From Flavobacterium nitrogenifigens (GTDB lineage Bacteria; Bacteroidota; Bacteroidia; Flavobacteriales; Flavobacteriaceae): a stretch of 64,000 nt of DNA. The DNA lies in assembly GCF_003254565.1 (NCBI RefSeq), contig NZ_QJRI01000176.1, positions 1 through 64,000 of the forward strand, read 5' to 3'. The notes below the pieces were generated by a model. It was not told the DNA's origin. It saw only the letters and a program-made list of their open reading frames with translations, and did not search any database. Positions 8,334 to 16,912 of this stretch are shown piece after piece. Made by a program: the position numbers and the translations under genes. Position 1 is the first letter of the stretch. Each line of letters begins with the position of its first letter.

Positions 8334-8732
8334 TTAAGGTTCCCAAAGTTCAATTTTATTGCCTTCAGTATCCATAATATGTACAAACTTGCCATATTCG
8401 TAGGTTTCGATATCATCAAGAACTGTAACTCCGTTTGCTTTTAGTTTTTCTACAAGACCCTCAATATTCTGAACACGATAGTTTACCATAAATTCTTTTT
8501 TAGACGGAGAAAAATATTCGTCTCCTTTTTTGAAGGGACACCATTGCGTAGATTCTATCTCTTCAGGTTTTTCTAGATTTCTAGACTCAAAACTTGCAGA
8601 ACCCCATTCATTGATTTCTAGCCCTAAATTTTTAGCATACCATTCTTTGGTTTCTTTCGGATTATCCATAAAAAAGAAAATACCGCCAAGTCCAGTCACT
8701 TTTGGTGTTGTATCGTTTGAATTGTTTTCCAT
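8334..8732 (-). CDS. VOC-family protein
   Basis: 132 aa with the glyoxalase/extradiol-dioxygenase fold. It begins TGLGGIFFFMDNPKETKEWYAKNLGLE and ends KFVHIMDTEGNKIELWEP, where the E of IELWEP sits at the usual metal-ligand site. The QWCPFKKGDEYFSPSKKEF insert is common in a Bacteroidota subgroup of unknown substrate. It is the third-largest class of small protein in this window: three VOC genes occur within 11 kb. Confidence 0.83.
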   Translation of the reverse strand: MENNSNDTTPKVTGLGGIFFFMDNPKETKEWYAKNLGLEINEWGSASFESRNLEKPEEIESTQWCPFKKGDEYFSPSKKEFMVNYRVQNIEGLVEKLKANGVTVLDDIETYEYGKFVHIMDTEGNKIELWEP

Positions 8733-8850
8733 AGGTTAGTTTTTAAGGTTATTTTCGAGAATCTAAGATATTAAATATTGCTTGTATTTTTATTCTATTT
8801 GCTTTTGAATTACATTTACATAAACGTATTTCAATCTAAATTAAAGCAAA

Positions 8851-9201
8851 ATGAAAACGGAAAGAATCTACAAAATACTATTTTCTAGCGTATATCCTTT
8901 ATACATTCAAAAAGTGGAAAAAAAGGGAAGAACAAAAGAAGAATTAGATGTTGTAATCAAATGGCTTACAGGATATAGTGATGATCAAATTAAAGAACAA
9001 ATTGAAAAGAAAGTAGATTTTCAAACATTCTTTGCTGAAGCTCCAGAACTCAATCCGAATGCTTCTAAAATTACGGGAGTAATCTGCGGCTATCGTGTAG
9101 AAGAGATTGAAGATCCTTTAGTTCAAAAAATGCGATATCTAGACAAATTAATTGATGAAATCGCCAAAGGAAGAAAAATGGAAAAGATTTTAAGAGAATA
9201 A
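8851..9201 (+). CDS. DUF2200-family protein
   Basis: 116 aa, soluble and highly charged, with no signal peptide. [32 protein letters not shown] is split here over the start of the DUF2200 domain, which continues with VIKWLTGYS and [31 protein letters not shown]. The function of DUF2200 is not known to me. The gene stands alone; a palindromic repeat element begins 33 bp after its stop. Confidence 0.8.
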   Translation: MKTERIYKILFSSVYPLYIQKVEKKGRTKEELDVVIKWLTGYSDDQIKEQIEKKVDFQTFFAEAPELNPNASKITGVICGYRVEEIEDPLVQKMRYLDKLIDEIAKGRKMEKILRE

Positions 9202-9234
9202 AAAAGCTGATTAAAATATAACTATAAAAAAAAT

Positions 9235-9402
9235 ATTCCGTAGGAATATCTCATCGGTAGAAAAAGAAAATTACGTCTATATTGTGTCCTGTAGGGACAC
9301 CTGATTTTAATAAAATAAAATTTCAAAAAAATCAAACGTTCCTACGGAACGTAAACTTTTCTAATTCAATCTAGTTCTACCAATGAGACATTCCTACGGA
9401 AT
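9235..9402. repeat. MITE-like element with 28-bp inverted ends and two internal palindromes
   Basis: The ends 9235-9262 and 9375-9402 are inverted repeats that differ at 2 of 28 positions, built on ATTCCGTAGGAAT...CTCATCGGTAGAA. Inside are two perfect or near-perfect palindromes: GTGTCCTGTAGGGACAC (9284-9300) and ACGTTCCTACGGAACGT (9336-9352). No ORF is inside. The TTCCGTAGGAA core is of the kind mobilised by REP-associated (RAYT) transposases, though none is in the window. Confidence 0.75.
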
Positions 9403-9410
9403 GAATTCTT

Positions 9411-9968
9411 TTAAACTCTCAGCAAACCGCGAAAGCCTCTCGCAGCATAATAAGATTCTGCGCCATTATGGTAAACAAAAACCGTATTATATCTAAAATC
9501 TGAGAAAATTGCACCGCCTAATTTTCTTATTTCTGGCGGAGTCAAAATCCAGCTTGAAGTTTTGGCATCAAACTTTCCTAATTTTTGCAGTTCTTTATAT
9601 TGCGCTTCGTTTAAGATTTCAATTCCCATTTCTTCTGCCATATTTATAGCACTGTCCGCAGGTTTATGTTCTTTTCTTTTTTCTAGCGCTTCATGATCGT
9701 AACAAACGCTTCTGCGCCCTTTCGGACTTTCAGCAGAACAATCTACAAAAAGATATTCGTCAGTTTTTGAATCGTATCCAATTACATCTGGTTCGCCTTC
9801 AGTTCTCTCCATTTCGTCAAGAGACCAAAGTTTTGATGGATTAGCTTTCAGTTTGGCTTCAATTTTTGCCCAATCTAATTTTTCATGTCGCGTTTTATTC
9901 TTTTCAAAACGTTTTTCGAGTATGCTTAATAATTCTTCTTGCTCGTTTATGGTAAGTTGCTTTTTCAT
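9411..9968 (-). CDS. DUF4256-family protein
   Basis: 185 aa, soluble. Recognisable DUF4256 blocks are EGEPDVIGYD, YLFVDCSAESPKGRRSVCYDHEALEKR, GIEILNEAQYKELQKLG and GGAIFSDFRYNTVFVYHNGAESYYAARGFRG (each longer block spans one conserved patch). The function is unknown. It is the last gene of an apparent operon arsR-AHSA1-DoxX-DUF4256, with gaps of 3-12 bp. Confidence 0.85.
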   Translation of the reverse strand: MKKQLTINEQEELLSILEKRFEKNKTRHEKLDWAKIEAKLKANPSKLWSLDEMERTEGEPDVIGYDSKTDEYLFVDCSAESPKGRRSVCYDHEALEKRKEHKPADSAINMAEEMGIEILNEAQYKELQKLGKFDAKTSSWILTPPEIRKLGGAIFSDFRYNTVFVYHNGAESYYAARGFRGLLRV

Positions 9969-9980
9969 CTTTTTACGTTT

Positions 9981-10358
9981 TTAATTAGAACTACATCTTC
10001 TAGTTTCAGGTCTGAAATACCAAGAAACTACAATTAAAACAATCAATAATGTTGGTCCAAAAAGCGCTGATGCTTCATCTTTAATAGCTAAATGGGAAAC
10101 CACAGCTCCAGACATAGCAAAAAAGAAACCTGCATAAGCCCATTCTTTCAGTAAACCAAATTTTGGAATTAAAATTGCAATTACTCCTAAAAGTTTCCAA
10201 ACACCTAAAAGCGTTAAAAAATAAAGCGGATAGCCTAACTTCTGTATCATTTCTGCTTCTTCTTTTACAGGTATCAGTTGTACAATTCCAGTTGCTGTCA
10301 TTCCCAAAGCCAACCATAAAGTGGCAATCCAGTAGATAATTTTATTTCTTTTGCTCAT
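9981..10358 (-). CDS. DoxX-family membrane protein
   Basis: 125 aa with four predicted membrane helices (about residues 8-28, 46-66, 72-90 and 98-116). The pattern SKRNKIIYWIATLWLALGM...GIVQLIPVKEEAEMIQKLGYP...YFLTLLGVWKLLGVIAILIP is the DoxX/DoxD-like profile of Bacteroidota. DoxX proteins are linked to redox and membrane stress, but no reaction is assigned here. It lies in the ArsR-controlled operon, 5 bp after the AHSA1 gene. Confidence 0.85.
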   Translation of the reverse strand: MSKRNKIIYWIATLWLALGMTATGIVQLIPVKEEAEMIQKLGYPLYFLTLLGVWKLLGVIAILIPKFGLLKEWAYAGFFFAMSGAVVSHLAIKDEASALFGPTLLIVLIVVSWYFRPETRRCSSN

Positions 10359-10363
10359 GATTT

Positions 10364-10831
10364 TTATTTTAGTTTAGTTACAATTTCTTCCAATCGGTTA
10401 TGTGCCATATTTAACCCTTGTGCGAATGGCAGTTTTAACTGTGTCATTCTATGCTCAATAGATTTATAAATGATCTGCATGGTCAATTTGCTAGTGTCAT
10501 CTGTTAGTTTTTCAAACTGCAAAAATTCTAATTGAGGCGCAAAATTGACGTTATCCATTTCAAAAGTGCGCACTATTTTTTCATTCGGAACAAAATCATG
10601 AAAAACACCGTTTGCTTTAAAAACTACATTTCCATTAGGATCGCTAGTTTCATACTCCCATCCACCATATTTTTTGCTTTCCAGCTTCAATACTTTTGTA
10701 CCCATCCATTGTGCCACGATTTCAGATTCGGTGTGAGCTTTAAATAATAATTCAACTGGCAGATCAAATTCTCTCGTAATCACAAGATCTAGTCTGTCAT
10801 CTTCGGCATGAATTTTTGTTTTCTTTTCCAT
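10364..10831 (-). CDS. SRPBCC (AHSA1/START-like) domain protein
   Basis: 155 aa. Characteristic pieces are LVITREFDLPVELLFKAHTESEIVAQWMG at the start, then GGWEYETSDPNGN, FHDFVPNEKIVRTFEMD and a C-terminal helix HNRLEEIVTKL. This is the AHSA1-like SRPBCC fold, a helix-grip pocket for hydrophobic ligands. ArsR plus AHSA1 as adjacent genes is a very common arrangement. The ligand is unknown. It begins 3 bp after arsR. Confidence 0.88.
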   Translation of the reverse strand: MEKKTKIHAEDDRLDLVITREFDLPVELLFKAHTESEIVAQWMGTKVLKLESKKYGGWEYETSDPNGNVVFKANGVFHDFVPNEKIVRTFEMDNVNFAPQLEFLQFEKLTDDTSKLTMQIIYKSIEHRMTQLKLPFAQGLNMAHNRLEEIVTKLK

Positions 10832-10834
10832 GGT

Positions 10835-11152
10835 TTATTTTTTATAGTTTTTCATAATTGATTCTAACTTATTAAAACGATCGTCCCACATTTTTCTAAA
10901 TGGCTCGATGAACTTGTCAATTTCTTTCATTTTTTCTGGGTTTAAATGATAATAAATTTCTCTTCCGTTTTGAATTTGGTGTAATAGTTCACATTCGTTC
11001 AAAATCTGAATATGTTTTGAAATAGTCTGTCTTGACGAATTAAAATTCTCGGCAATTGCCCCAGGCGTCATAGCCTGAATAGCAACTAAACTTAAAATAG
11101 CTCTTCGAGTAGGATCGGCTATTGCTTGAAAAACATCTCTTCTAATTTCCAT
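10835..11152 (-). CDS. ArsR-family winged-helix repressor
   Basis: About 105 aa from the ATG at 11152 ([20 protein letters not shown]). The reading frame is open further upstream to 11200, but that would overlay the promoter and operators, so the shorter start is preferred. The helix-turn-helix lies in ALA-type [24 protein letters not shown], and the wing is [19 protein letters not shown]. There is no cysteine pair for metal sensing, so it is probably not an arsenic sensor. It heads the operon with the AHSA1, DoxX and DUF4256 genes and probably represses itself through the dyads upstream. Confidence 0.88.
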   Translation of the reverse strand: MEIRRDVFQAIADPTRRAILSLVAIQAMTPGAIAENFNSSRQTISKHIQILNECELLHQIQNGREIYYHLNPEKMKEIDKFIEPFRKMWDDRFNKLESIMKNYKK

Positions 11153-11154
11153 TG

Positions 11155-11200
11155 TGCAGTTATTTGACTGCAAATATAATGAAGTCATTTGACTGCACAA
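11155..11200 (-). promoter_or_regulatory. Promoter of the arsR operon with two overlapping dyad operators
   Basis: On the minus strand the -33 element TTG (11200-11198) is 19 bp from TATATTTG (11178-11171), an exact TAnnTTTG Bacteroidota -7 box. Two copies of an 18-bp dyad straddle it. One (11172-11155) reads TGCAGTCAAATAACTGCA and is near-perfect. The other (11197-11180) reads TGCAGTCAAATGACTTCA and fills the spacer. This layout is what an autorepressed ArsR promoter should look like. Confidence 0.78.
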
Positions 11201-11227
11201 TATTTTTTTTGATTTTTTTTCAAAAAT

Positions 11228-11259
11228 AAAACCTTCAAACTTTTCAATTTGAAGGTTTT
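11228..11259 (-). terminator. Hairpin AAAACCTTCAAA / TTTGAAGGTTTT between arsR and the Ntn-hydrolase gene
   Basis: A perfect 12-bp stem with an 8-nt loop is followed by a T-rich stretch on the minus strand. It lies downstream of the Ntn-hydrolase gene's neighbour gap, at 32 bp before that gene's 3' end on the far side, so it would mainly shield arsR from, or end, transcripts from 11291-12343. Confidence 0.7.
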
Positions 11260-11290
11260 ATAGTGTTTGATTAATCTAGAAAAGATATTC

Positions 11291-12343
11291 TTAATCAAGT
11301 CCAGCGAACTGAAAAGGCTTTGTTTCCTTGAAATTAATCAAAGATTCACCAGAATAATTCTCATTATTTGCTAAACTCAATTTTTTGATTTTTCCTTTTT
11401 CGCTAAAATCAATTTTACTGAATTCAACCCAAATCACATTCGGATTCAAAACATTATCAAAATAATAAACTAGATTTTTTTGATCGGCAACTGTTCTCCA
11501 ACGGGTAGAGGAGATGTTAGGTTCAGTTTCTGATGAAATTCCTAGCGGAACAGAACAATTTCTAATTACACCAAAAACACTAGATAAAGCTGTCCTGATA
11601 TTATCTGTCTTCGGAATTGCATCAATATAATAAGAAGCTCTTACAAAACGATCTGCGGCACGATTCGTCCCCGGAAGCATAATAGTACCCGGAATACCTT
11701 TCCAATACGCATTAATGGCTAATTGCTGGTCAAAAATAGGTGAATTGGTCATGGCGACATACTTTCTATCATGATGAATGACCAATTTTCCGTTTATATA
11801 TTCGAAAATTGCGTTATCGCCACTTGAGTCAGAAATAGATAAATGCACCGTCGCGAAAATATTCGTTCCCGGAATATGTGAAGAAGTAATGACAAATTCG
11901 TTTTTTTCTAATGCAGAAACGGTTTCTGCAACGGTCGAAAAATTATCCAAAACATACTGAAGCCATAAAGAAACTGCTAAACCTTTTACTTTCCCATTTT
12001 TTTCAAATGCAGGATATTGTGATTCTACAAGCCATAAAAGGTTGCCTACAAGGCCTTTTTCGTTCATACCATCAGAAGAAGCAATGTCCCAAGAACTCGT
12101 AATAACGCTTCCATATTTTGATTTCCATTTTATTGAACTTGTACCAACTTCTCCAGATCGTTCAATTCCACGAGGAAAAATCCATAAATTGGCAGGAATC
12201 TCTCCGCGCCAATCCATCGAACGGGCAGTAATAATTGTTCCGTTTAGACCTTCATAAACGACTCTTGTACAAGGTAAAACAGTTTCGGTTATCAATAATG
12301 TAAAAGCAAGAAGAGCGGGAAAAATTCTGTTTTTTGGTTTCAT
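11291..12343 (-). CDS. Secreted linear-amide C-N hydrolase (choloylglycine hydrolase / penicillin V acylase family)
   Basis: Ntn-hydrolase that cleaves linear amides such as bile-acid conjugates, penicillin V or acyl-homoserine lactones. A signal peptide (residues 1-24) ends just before C25 in LPCTRVVYEG; cleavage exposes the cysteine as the catalytic N-terminal nucleophile. Then follow TARSMDWRGEIP (R43, D46 region of the family) and MNEKGLVGNLLWL. Further family residues include TNSPIFDQQL (the N-S-P motif) and DRFVRASYYI. The 350-aa length fits. It appears monocistronic, and the substrate is not predictable here. A periplasmic or external location is inferred from the signal peptide. Confidence 0.88.
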   Translation of the reverse strand: MKPKNRIFPALLAFTLLITETVLPCTRVVYEGLNGTIITARSMDWRGEIPANLWIFPRGIERSGEVGTSSIKWKSKYGSVITSSWDIASSDGMNEKGLVGNLLWLVESQYPAFEKNGKVKGLAVSLWLQYVLDNFSTVAETVSALEKNEFVITSSHIPGTNIFATVHLSISDSSGDNAIFEYINGKLVIHHDRKYVAMTNSPIFDQQLAINAYWKGIPGTIMLPGTNRAADRFVRASYYIDAIPKTDNIRTALSSVFGVIRNCSVPLGISSETEPNISSTRWRTVADQKNLVYYFDNVLNPNVIWVEFSKIDFSEKGKIKKLSLANNENYSGESLINFKETKPFQFAGLD

Positions 12344-12488
12344 AAAATTTTAGATTTTAATTAAACGTGCAACTTGAATTTATCAGTTTTTACTGCAATT
12401 TAAGGAATTTTTATTTTAATTATTTGAAAATGAAATTAATGCTAAAAGAAAAGCGCCAAGATAATTCTCAGCGCTAATGGTTTTTATT

Positions 12489-14075
12489 TTAAAGCAAAAT
12501 ACTTTTTTCAATATCGATTTGCTCCAAAAATGATTGATCGTGCGAAATCACAATTAAAGTTCCCTGATATTCATTGATTGCAGTGGTTAATATTTCAATA
12601 TTTTGAATATCCAAATTATTGGTTGGCTCATCCAGAATGATAATTTCAGGAGATTCGTTGCTAATGGTTAGACAGCAAAGCATCAAGCGCATTCTTTCGC
12701 CTCCGCTTAATGCATTGCAAGGTTTGTCCCAATCATTTCTAGAAAACAAAAAGCGATTCAATCTCATCTTTATTTCGTGCTCTTCTAAACCGCAATCATT
12801 AAAAGTCTGAGCTTGTTCGTAAATTTTAAGATTCTGATTCAATAATGAATAATCCTGATCGATATAAATTGCTTTTTTTGCCAATGAAGTGGTTTGTCCT
12901 TGCGTTGGAATCAATTCTCCAAGAATAATTCTGATTAAAGTTGTTTTTCCAGATCCGTTTAGTCCTTTTATGGCAAGACGTTCTCCAGAAAGAATTTCAA
13001 AATTGAGATTTTCATTCCAAAGAATTTTATCTTCATAAGCATAATTAATATCTGAAGCTTTAAAAAGTGTTTTTCCTTTGAGAAAAGAAGTAGTATCAAA
13101 CCCGAATTTCATTTGATCTATTGCAGGAAGTGATGAACGCAACTGTCTCAAATCCTCTGAAATTCCGCTGATTTTTTCGGCATGAACGTCTTTGAGTTTA
13201 GAACTGCTGTTTTCCGCTTTATTTCGAAGCGTATTCATCATAATTCTAGCAACACCCGATTTTTCCTGTTTCTTTTTTCCTCTAGAATCCAGTTTGTTTT
13301 GGCGTTCAGCACTTTCTCTTTCTTTTTCTTTGGCTTTTTTCAATGCCTTTTCTTTGCTCTGAACATCTTGTTCTAAAGCATTGTTTTCTATTTTCTTTTG
13401 TTCACTATAAAAATCATAATTACCACCATAGACCGAAATTTCATTTTTTGTCATTTCTAAAGTCTTATTCAAAAGATTAAGCAATGTTCTGTCGTGACTA
13501 ACCACTAAAAGTGTACTAGAAGTAGATTTTATAAAATCATACAATAACGTTCTGCCCGCAAAATCTAAATGGTTACTTGGTTCGTCCAATAAAACTAAAT
13601 CGGGTTCATGAATCATAATTCCGGCCAAAAAAACTTTTGTTTTCTGTCCTCCGCTTAAAGTTTCCATTTTTTGGTTCAGATCCAAATCATGGAGTTGCCA
13701 ATACGATAGAGCTTCATTACAGCGTTCCTCAATTGTCCAGTCGTCATTTAGAAGCTGAAGATTTTCTTCGGTCACAACACCTTCAAGTATTTCTTTAAGT
13801 GAAGTTATTTTTTCCTTTATTTTTAAAGCTTCAGCAATTGTAAAACCATTAAACTGACCGAATAATTGCGTCACAAAATAAGGTTTTGACTTTTGAATTA
13901 TTTGTCCCGAAAATGGGTGTAATTCACCTGAGATAATTTTTAATAATGTAGATTTTCCAACGCCATTATTTCCGACCAAAGCGGTTTTATCGTGATGATT
14001 TAGAGTAAAACTAATGTTTTGAAACAGCATGTCTTTATTCTCATGCTGATATGAGATATTTTGAAGAATAAGCAT
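12489..14075 (-). CDS. ABC-F family ATPase (two ABC domains, no membrane domain)
   Basis: 528 aa. First ABC domain: Walker A GNNGVGKST (35-43), signature LSGGQ (140-144), Walker B VLLDEP (161-166). A charged linker follows, rich in Lys and Glu (about 225-320), with the coiled-coil pattern expected of the ABC-F interdomain arm. Second domain: Walker A NGSGKTT, signature LSGGE, Walker B IIILDEP. ABC-F proteins act on the ribosome (translation factors or antibiotic protection). This one resembles the Bacteroidota group outside Uup/EttA, but drug resistance cannot be claimed from the sequence. It is monocistronic. Confidence 0.9.
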   Translation of the reverse strand: MLILQNISYQHENKDMLFQNISFTLNHHDKTALVGNNGVGKSTLLKIISGELHPFSGQIIQKSKPYFVTQLFGQFNGFTIAEALKIKEKITSLKEILEGVVTEENLQLLNDDWTIEERCNEALSYWQLHDLDLNQKMETLSGGQKTKVFLAGIMIHEPDLVLLDEPSNHLDFAGRTLLYDFIKSTSSTLLVVSHDRTLLNLLNKTLEMTKNEISVYGGNYDFYSEQKKIENNALEQDVQSKEKALKKAKEKERESAERQNKLDSRGKKKQEKSGVARIMMNTLRNKAENSSSKLKDVHAEKISGISEDLRQLRSSLPAIDQMKFGFDTTSFLKGKTLFKASDINYAYEDKILWNENLNFEILSGERLAIKGLNGSGKTTLIRIILGELIPTQGQTTSLAKKAIYIDQDYSLLNQNLKIYEQAQTFNDCGLEEHEIKMRLNRFLFSRNDWDKPCNALSGGERMRLMLCCLTISNESPEIIILDEPTNNLDIQNIEILTTAINEYQGTLIVISHDQSFLEQIDIEKSILL

Positions 14076-14217
14076 AATTCCTTTCTTTTATAGATAAATA
14101 TTCTAGCAGCCACAATAGAGTAGTTGCTTACTTAATTTTCCTGAAAGAAATTATTTTTCACATACGTAATACTTATTTTAAGAGGAGCAAAGATATTTAT
14201 TTTAGTTCTAAAAATCA

Positions 14218-14254
14218 AAAAACCATTCTTAACGATGGAAAAGAATGGTTTTTT
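14218..14254 (-). terminator. Intrinsic terminator after the lipocalin-like lipoprotein gene
   Basis: The 13-bp stem AAAAACCATTCTT / AAGAATGGTTTTT with an about 10-nt loop has T-rich flanks on both strands, and lies 29 bp beyond the stop at 14283. Confidence 0.85.
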
Positions 14255-14282
14255 AGCATTGAATTACGTTGTAATTCTATAT

Positions 14283-14648
14283 TTAAATTTTACTAAATGT
14301 CAGTTTGGCTTCTTTAGTATCCAGAATTAATTGATCTTCTGTTATTGTGCTCACACATTCATAAGGTGTACCAACTTCATCTTTTATAACAAGTTTTTTG
14401 CCTTTTTGTGTTAACGCGTAAGTTCCGTCGGTAATTTCACGAAGCAAGTATCCAGTAACATGGCCATCTTCTGTAAAAGTAAGCATCCCGTTGGCTAAAA
14501 TCGCATTTTTTGTAGAATCAGAAACAGCTTCTTTGGGTTCTACTGCAGTAACTTTCCATGAATTCACAAGCTTGTCTCTTTTAAGATGGCATGAAACTAT
14601 TACGACAGCAATTGCAATTACGAGGGTAAATAATTTAGAGTTTTTCAT
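14283..14648 (-). CDS. Lipocalin-like lipoprotein
   Basis: About 121 aa from the ATG at 14648 (MKNSKLFTLVIAIAVVIVSC). The open frame extends to 14717, but the added residues break the signal peptide. A lipobox-like VVIVSC places a lipidated Cys near residue 20, giving an envelope lipoprotein. The mature part begins LVNSWKVTAVEPKE and continues through MLTFTEDGHVTGY and GTYALTQKGKKLVIKDE to a final strand, the usual layout of the small Bacteroidota lipocalin-like proteins. The ligand is unknown. It has its own terminator. Confidence 0.77.
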   Translation of the reverse strand: MKNSKLFTLVIAIAVVIVSCHLKRDKLVNSWKVTAVEPKEAVSDSTKNAILANGMLTFTEDGHVTGYLLREITDGTYALTQKGKKLVIKDEVGTPYECVSTITEDQLILDTKEAKLTFSKI

Positions 14649-14864
14649 GATTTTGTGATTAAAAGTTAAACAGGAAAAAGTTACAAAAAAAAATGACATT
14701 AAAATATTCGCACTCAAATATTTATAAAGATTTTTTTTACTTATTAAATTAAACTGCTTTTAATACAAAAAGCCCCTATTTACGAGACTTTAGCTGATAA
14801 CCAAATATTTAGAAATTAACTCTTCAAATAGTCAAAATTGGTTAAACAGTCTTTTTGAGGCACA

Positions 14865-15797
14865 TTAATTAAGGGTTAAAGCTCCTAAAATTTCTTCATA
14901 CATAAACGGTCCGCCAGGATAAGTTGCTGTATAATCTAAGTTCATCCATACTTGACCACGCTCATCTATGTGATAGTGCAATTTTTTTCCGTAGCTTTCC
15001 TTTACAAAAAGCACGTTTTTAATTAAATAATTGACTTTTTCCAAATCAATCATAGAACCAATTAAGATTTCAGGATAGATATGCCCTTTGGTGTGAATTA
15101 GTCTAGGTGTGCCGCCAATAGAACGTACAGCGGCAGCCATTAAAATAGAATGATCATCGCAATCGCCAGAGAAATATTCTAAAGATTCGCTGGCGGTTGC
15201 AATATAATCACCGTCTTTCGGATCGTTTACATAATTCCATCTGCCGTTTATTTCTTTAAAAACAGCAAAACACTGAATTATAGTTCGATAATCTGAATAC
15301 CCTCTAATGCCTTTAAAATGCTTTGAAGTTGCCATAATAGCAAAATTTCGCACTTTCGGATTCTGGTATTCTATAGCATTGAGAATCTTTGTTTTATTTG
15401 GAAACGGAAGTAGTTTTGCCACAATAATATCCTGCGGATATGGATTATCAGACATGGTATAAATCATAGAATTATAATCTTCTGAGATTTCGTTAAAACC
15501 ATAATTTCCGATCACAGATCCATAGAATAGAATCAATAAATAAACTGCAACGCACAGGATAATAATTGTTCTCAGATACATCAGAAGAAAAAATACAGCT
15601 GCAAAAACAAAAATAAAGATGAATATACGATCTAGATTGAATGCCCATTCTAGATCGATCAAATTTTGATGCAGTATGATGAAAATCGGAATCGTAATCA
15701 AAAGACTTAAAATCGAAATAATAATCCTGTCCCACGGTGATTTCACCTGTAGTTTGGATTTTAATTGCGGTAAGTCAATTTTAGGGAATTTCATCAT
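14865..15797 (-). CDS. Membrane protein with a transglutaminase-like domain
   Basis: About 310 aa. Start taken at the ATG at 15797; the frame's most upstream codon, at 15806, is TTG. Three or four hydrophobic helices occupy about residues 20-105 (SILSLLITIPIFIILH, IFIFIFVFAAVFFLL, TIIILCVAVYLLIL). The soluble remainder has the transglutaminase-like triad: Cys in FSGDCDDHSILMAAA, His in IHTKGHIYPE and Asp in WMNLDYT. Such domains usually act as peptidases or amidases on the outer face, but the substrate is unknown. It lies next to the PBP2-like gene, on the same strand, with about a 20-bp gap. Confidence 0.8.
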   Translation of the reverse strand: MMKFPKIDLPQLKSKLQVKSPWDRIIISILSLLITIPIFIILHQNLIDLEWAFNLDRIFIFIFVFAAVFFLLMYLRTIIILCVAVYLLILFYGSVIGNYGFNEISEDYNSMIYTMSDNPYPQDIIVAKLLPFPNKTKILNAIEYQNPKVRNFAIMATSKHFKGIRGYSDYRTIIQCFAVFKEINGRWNYVNDPKDGDYIATASESLEYFSGDCDDHSILMAAAVRSIGGTPRLIHTKGHIYPEILIGSMIDLEKVNYLIKNVLFVKESYGKKLHYHIDERGQVWMNLDYTATYPGGPFMYEEILGALTLN

Positions 15798-15816
15798 ACG
15801 AATCAAAAAGCAGTAT

Positions 15817-16668
15817 TTACAATGCTTTTACTGTTTCTACAAAAATACTTTTTTTATCAATAATTCCCAGATCAAATAATTGATTTTGAATTTTATTAAA
15901 AGATTTTTCTGTCAAATTTTTCTGTGACCACTGAGTCAATTTTAGCCATTCTTTAATATCTTCTGCTTTTTGATTAAATAGCTTAGATAATTTCTTGTCT
16001 ATTTCTGGAATCTCTTTAAAATCAACAGTTGTCTTGTTGATTATTTTAAGAATCGTTTCTACTGTTTTAGGATTCTTTTTCAAGAATTCATCTCGTCCTA
16101 CAATAATAAATGAAGGCCAAGGAGTAGGGCAGTCGTCAATGCGTCTAAAAATGCCTTTATCTACAAGCGGTTTGGTCATAAAACGTTCCCACATAAAATA
16201 ATCAGCTTTTTTATTGGTCAAAGCATCTACAGCGCCATCAATTGTATTCACAATCTCAAATTCAAGATCATCCATTTCCCAGCCTTGCTCATTTGCATTT
16301 ACATAAGCCATTAATTGTGATCCTGAACCGATTCTCGAAATTGCTGCTTTTTTGTTTTTAAGGTCTTTTAGTGATTTAAAATCAGATTTTGCATCAACGT
16401 GAATTCCCCAAATTAAAGGAGATTGCACATAAACCTGAACTATCTTGCTCGGATTACCAGCTGCAATATCTTTAAGAATTCCTTCGGTTAGAATAACAGC
16501 CAAATCTGTTTCTCCGTCACGAAGCATTTGACACATCTTCCCGGTTCCTTCGGGAACATTTGTCCATTTTAAGTCGATGTTCTCTTCTTCAAATTCGCCG
16601 TTTTCAATGCATAGATGCCACGGCAAATTGAAGTGTTCCGGAACACCCGCAATTTTGACAGTTTTCAT
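15817..16668 (-). CDS. PBP2-type (NMT1/SsuA-like) substrate-binding protein without a signal peptide
   Basis: 283 aa. The fold is recognisable from MKTVKIAGVPEHFNLPWHLCIENGEFEEENIDLKW, split here across the first lobe, TDLAVILTEGILKDIAAGNP, and ISRIGSGSQLMAYVNANEQGW. It resembles NMT1/THI5-like and Ca3427-like PBP2 proteins, which bind small ligands and can act in the cytosol. It starts directly at the first beta strand with no signal peptide, and no permease or ATPase gene is near. It is therefore probably not part of an ABC importer. A cytosolic ligand-binding or enzymatic role is inference. Confidence 0.75.
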   Translation of the reverse strand: MKTVKIAGVPEHFNLPWHLCIENGEFEEENIDLKWTNVPEGTGKMCQMLRDGETDLAVILTEGILKDIAAGNPSKIVQVYVQSPLIWGIHVDAKSDFKSLKDLKNKKAAISRIGSGSQLMAYVNANEQGWEMDDLEFEIVNTIDGAVDALTNKKADYFMWERFMTKPLVDKGIFRRIDDCPTPWPSFIIVGRDEFLKKNPKTVETILKIINKTTVDFKEIPEIDKKLSKLFNQKAEDIKEWLKLTQWSQKNLTEKSFNKIQNQLFDLGIIDKKSIFVETVKAL

Positions 16669-16760
16669 TTATTTTAAGTTTAAGTTAAGTTGCTTGGTAT
16701 GCGTATGCGTAATTGTATTGTTAAGTTTGGTTAGTTATATCTGTTAATCAAAATTATTTT

Positions 16761-16895
16761 AACACATAGAAATATAGCTTTTTTAAAATTAAAAAAAAGA
16801 CGTTTCACTAATTTCAGTAAACATAGCTATGAGTTAAAGCTTGCTTTTTCTAAAATCTTAAACAGATTCAATAAAAACCTATGTTTCTATGTGTT
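16761..16895. repeat. Dispersed repeat, AACACATAG family, copy 1
   Basis: The ends are the inverted pair AACACATAGAAATATAG and CTATGTTTCTATGTGTT. The interior shares CGTTTCACT and ACATAGCTATG with the copies at 22804-22935 and 23161-23292. It is non-coding, 135 bp, and lies between the PBP2-like gene and a DUF4265 gene. Confidence 0.8.
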
Positions 16896-16912
16896 TAAAT
16901 TAAATTTTAGCA

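Noticed and set aside
9235..9402. CRISPR-like set of repeated palindromes
   Set aside because: The repeats are unequal in size, alternate in orientation and have no regular spacers.
12489..14075. Antibiotic resistance call for the ABC-F ATPase
   Set aside because: ABC-F membership is clear, but the arm region and drug specificity cannot be judged from sequence alone.
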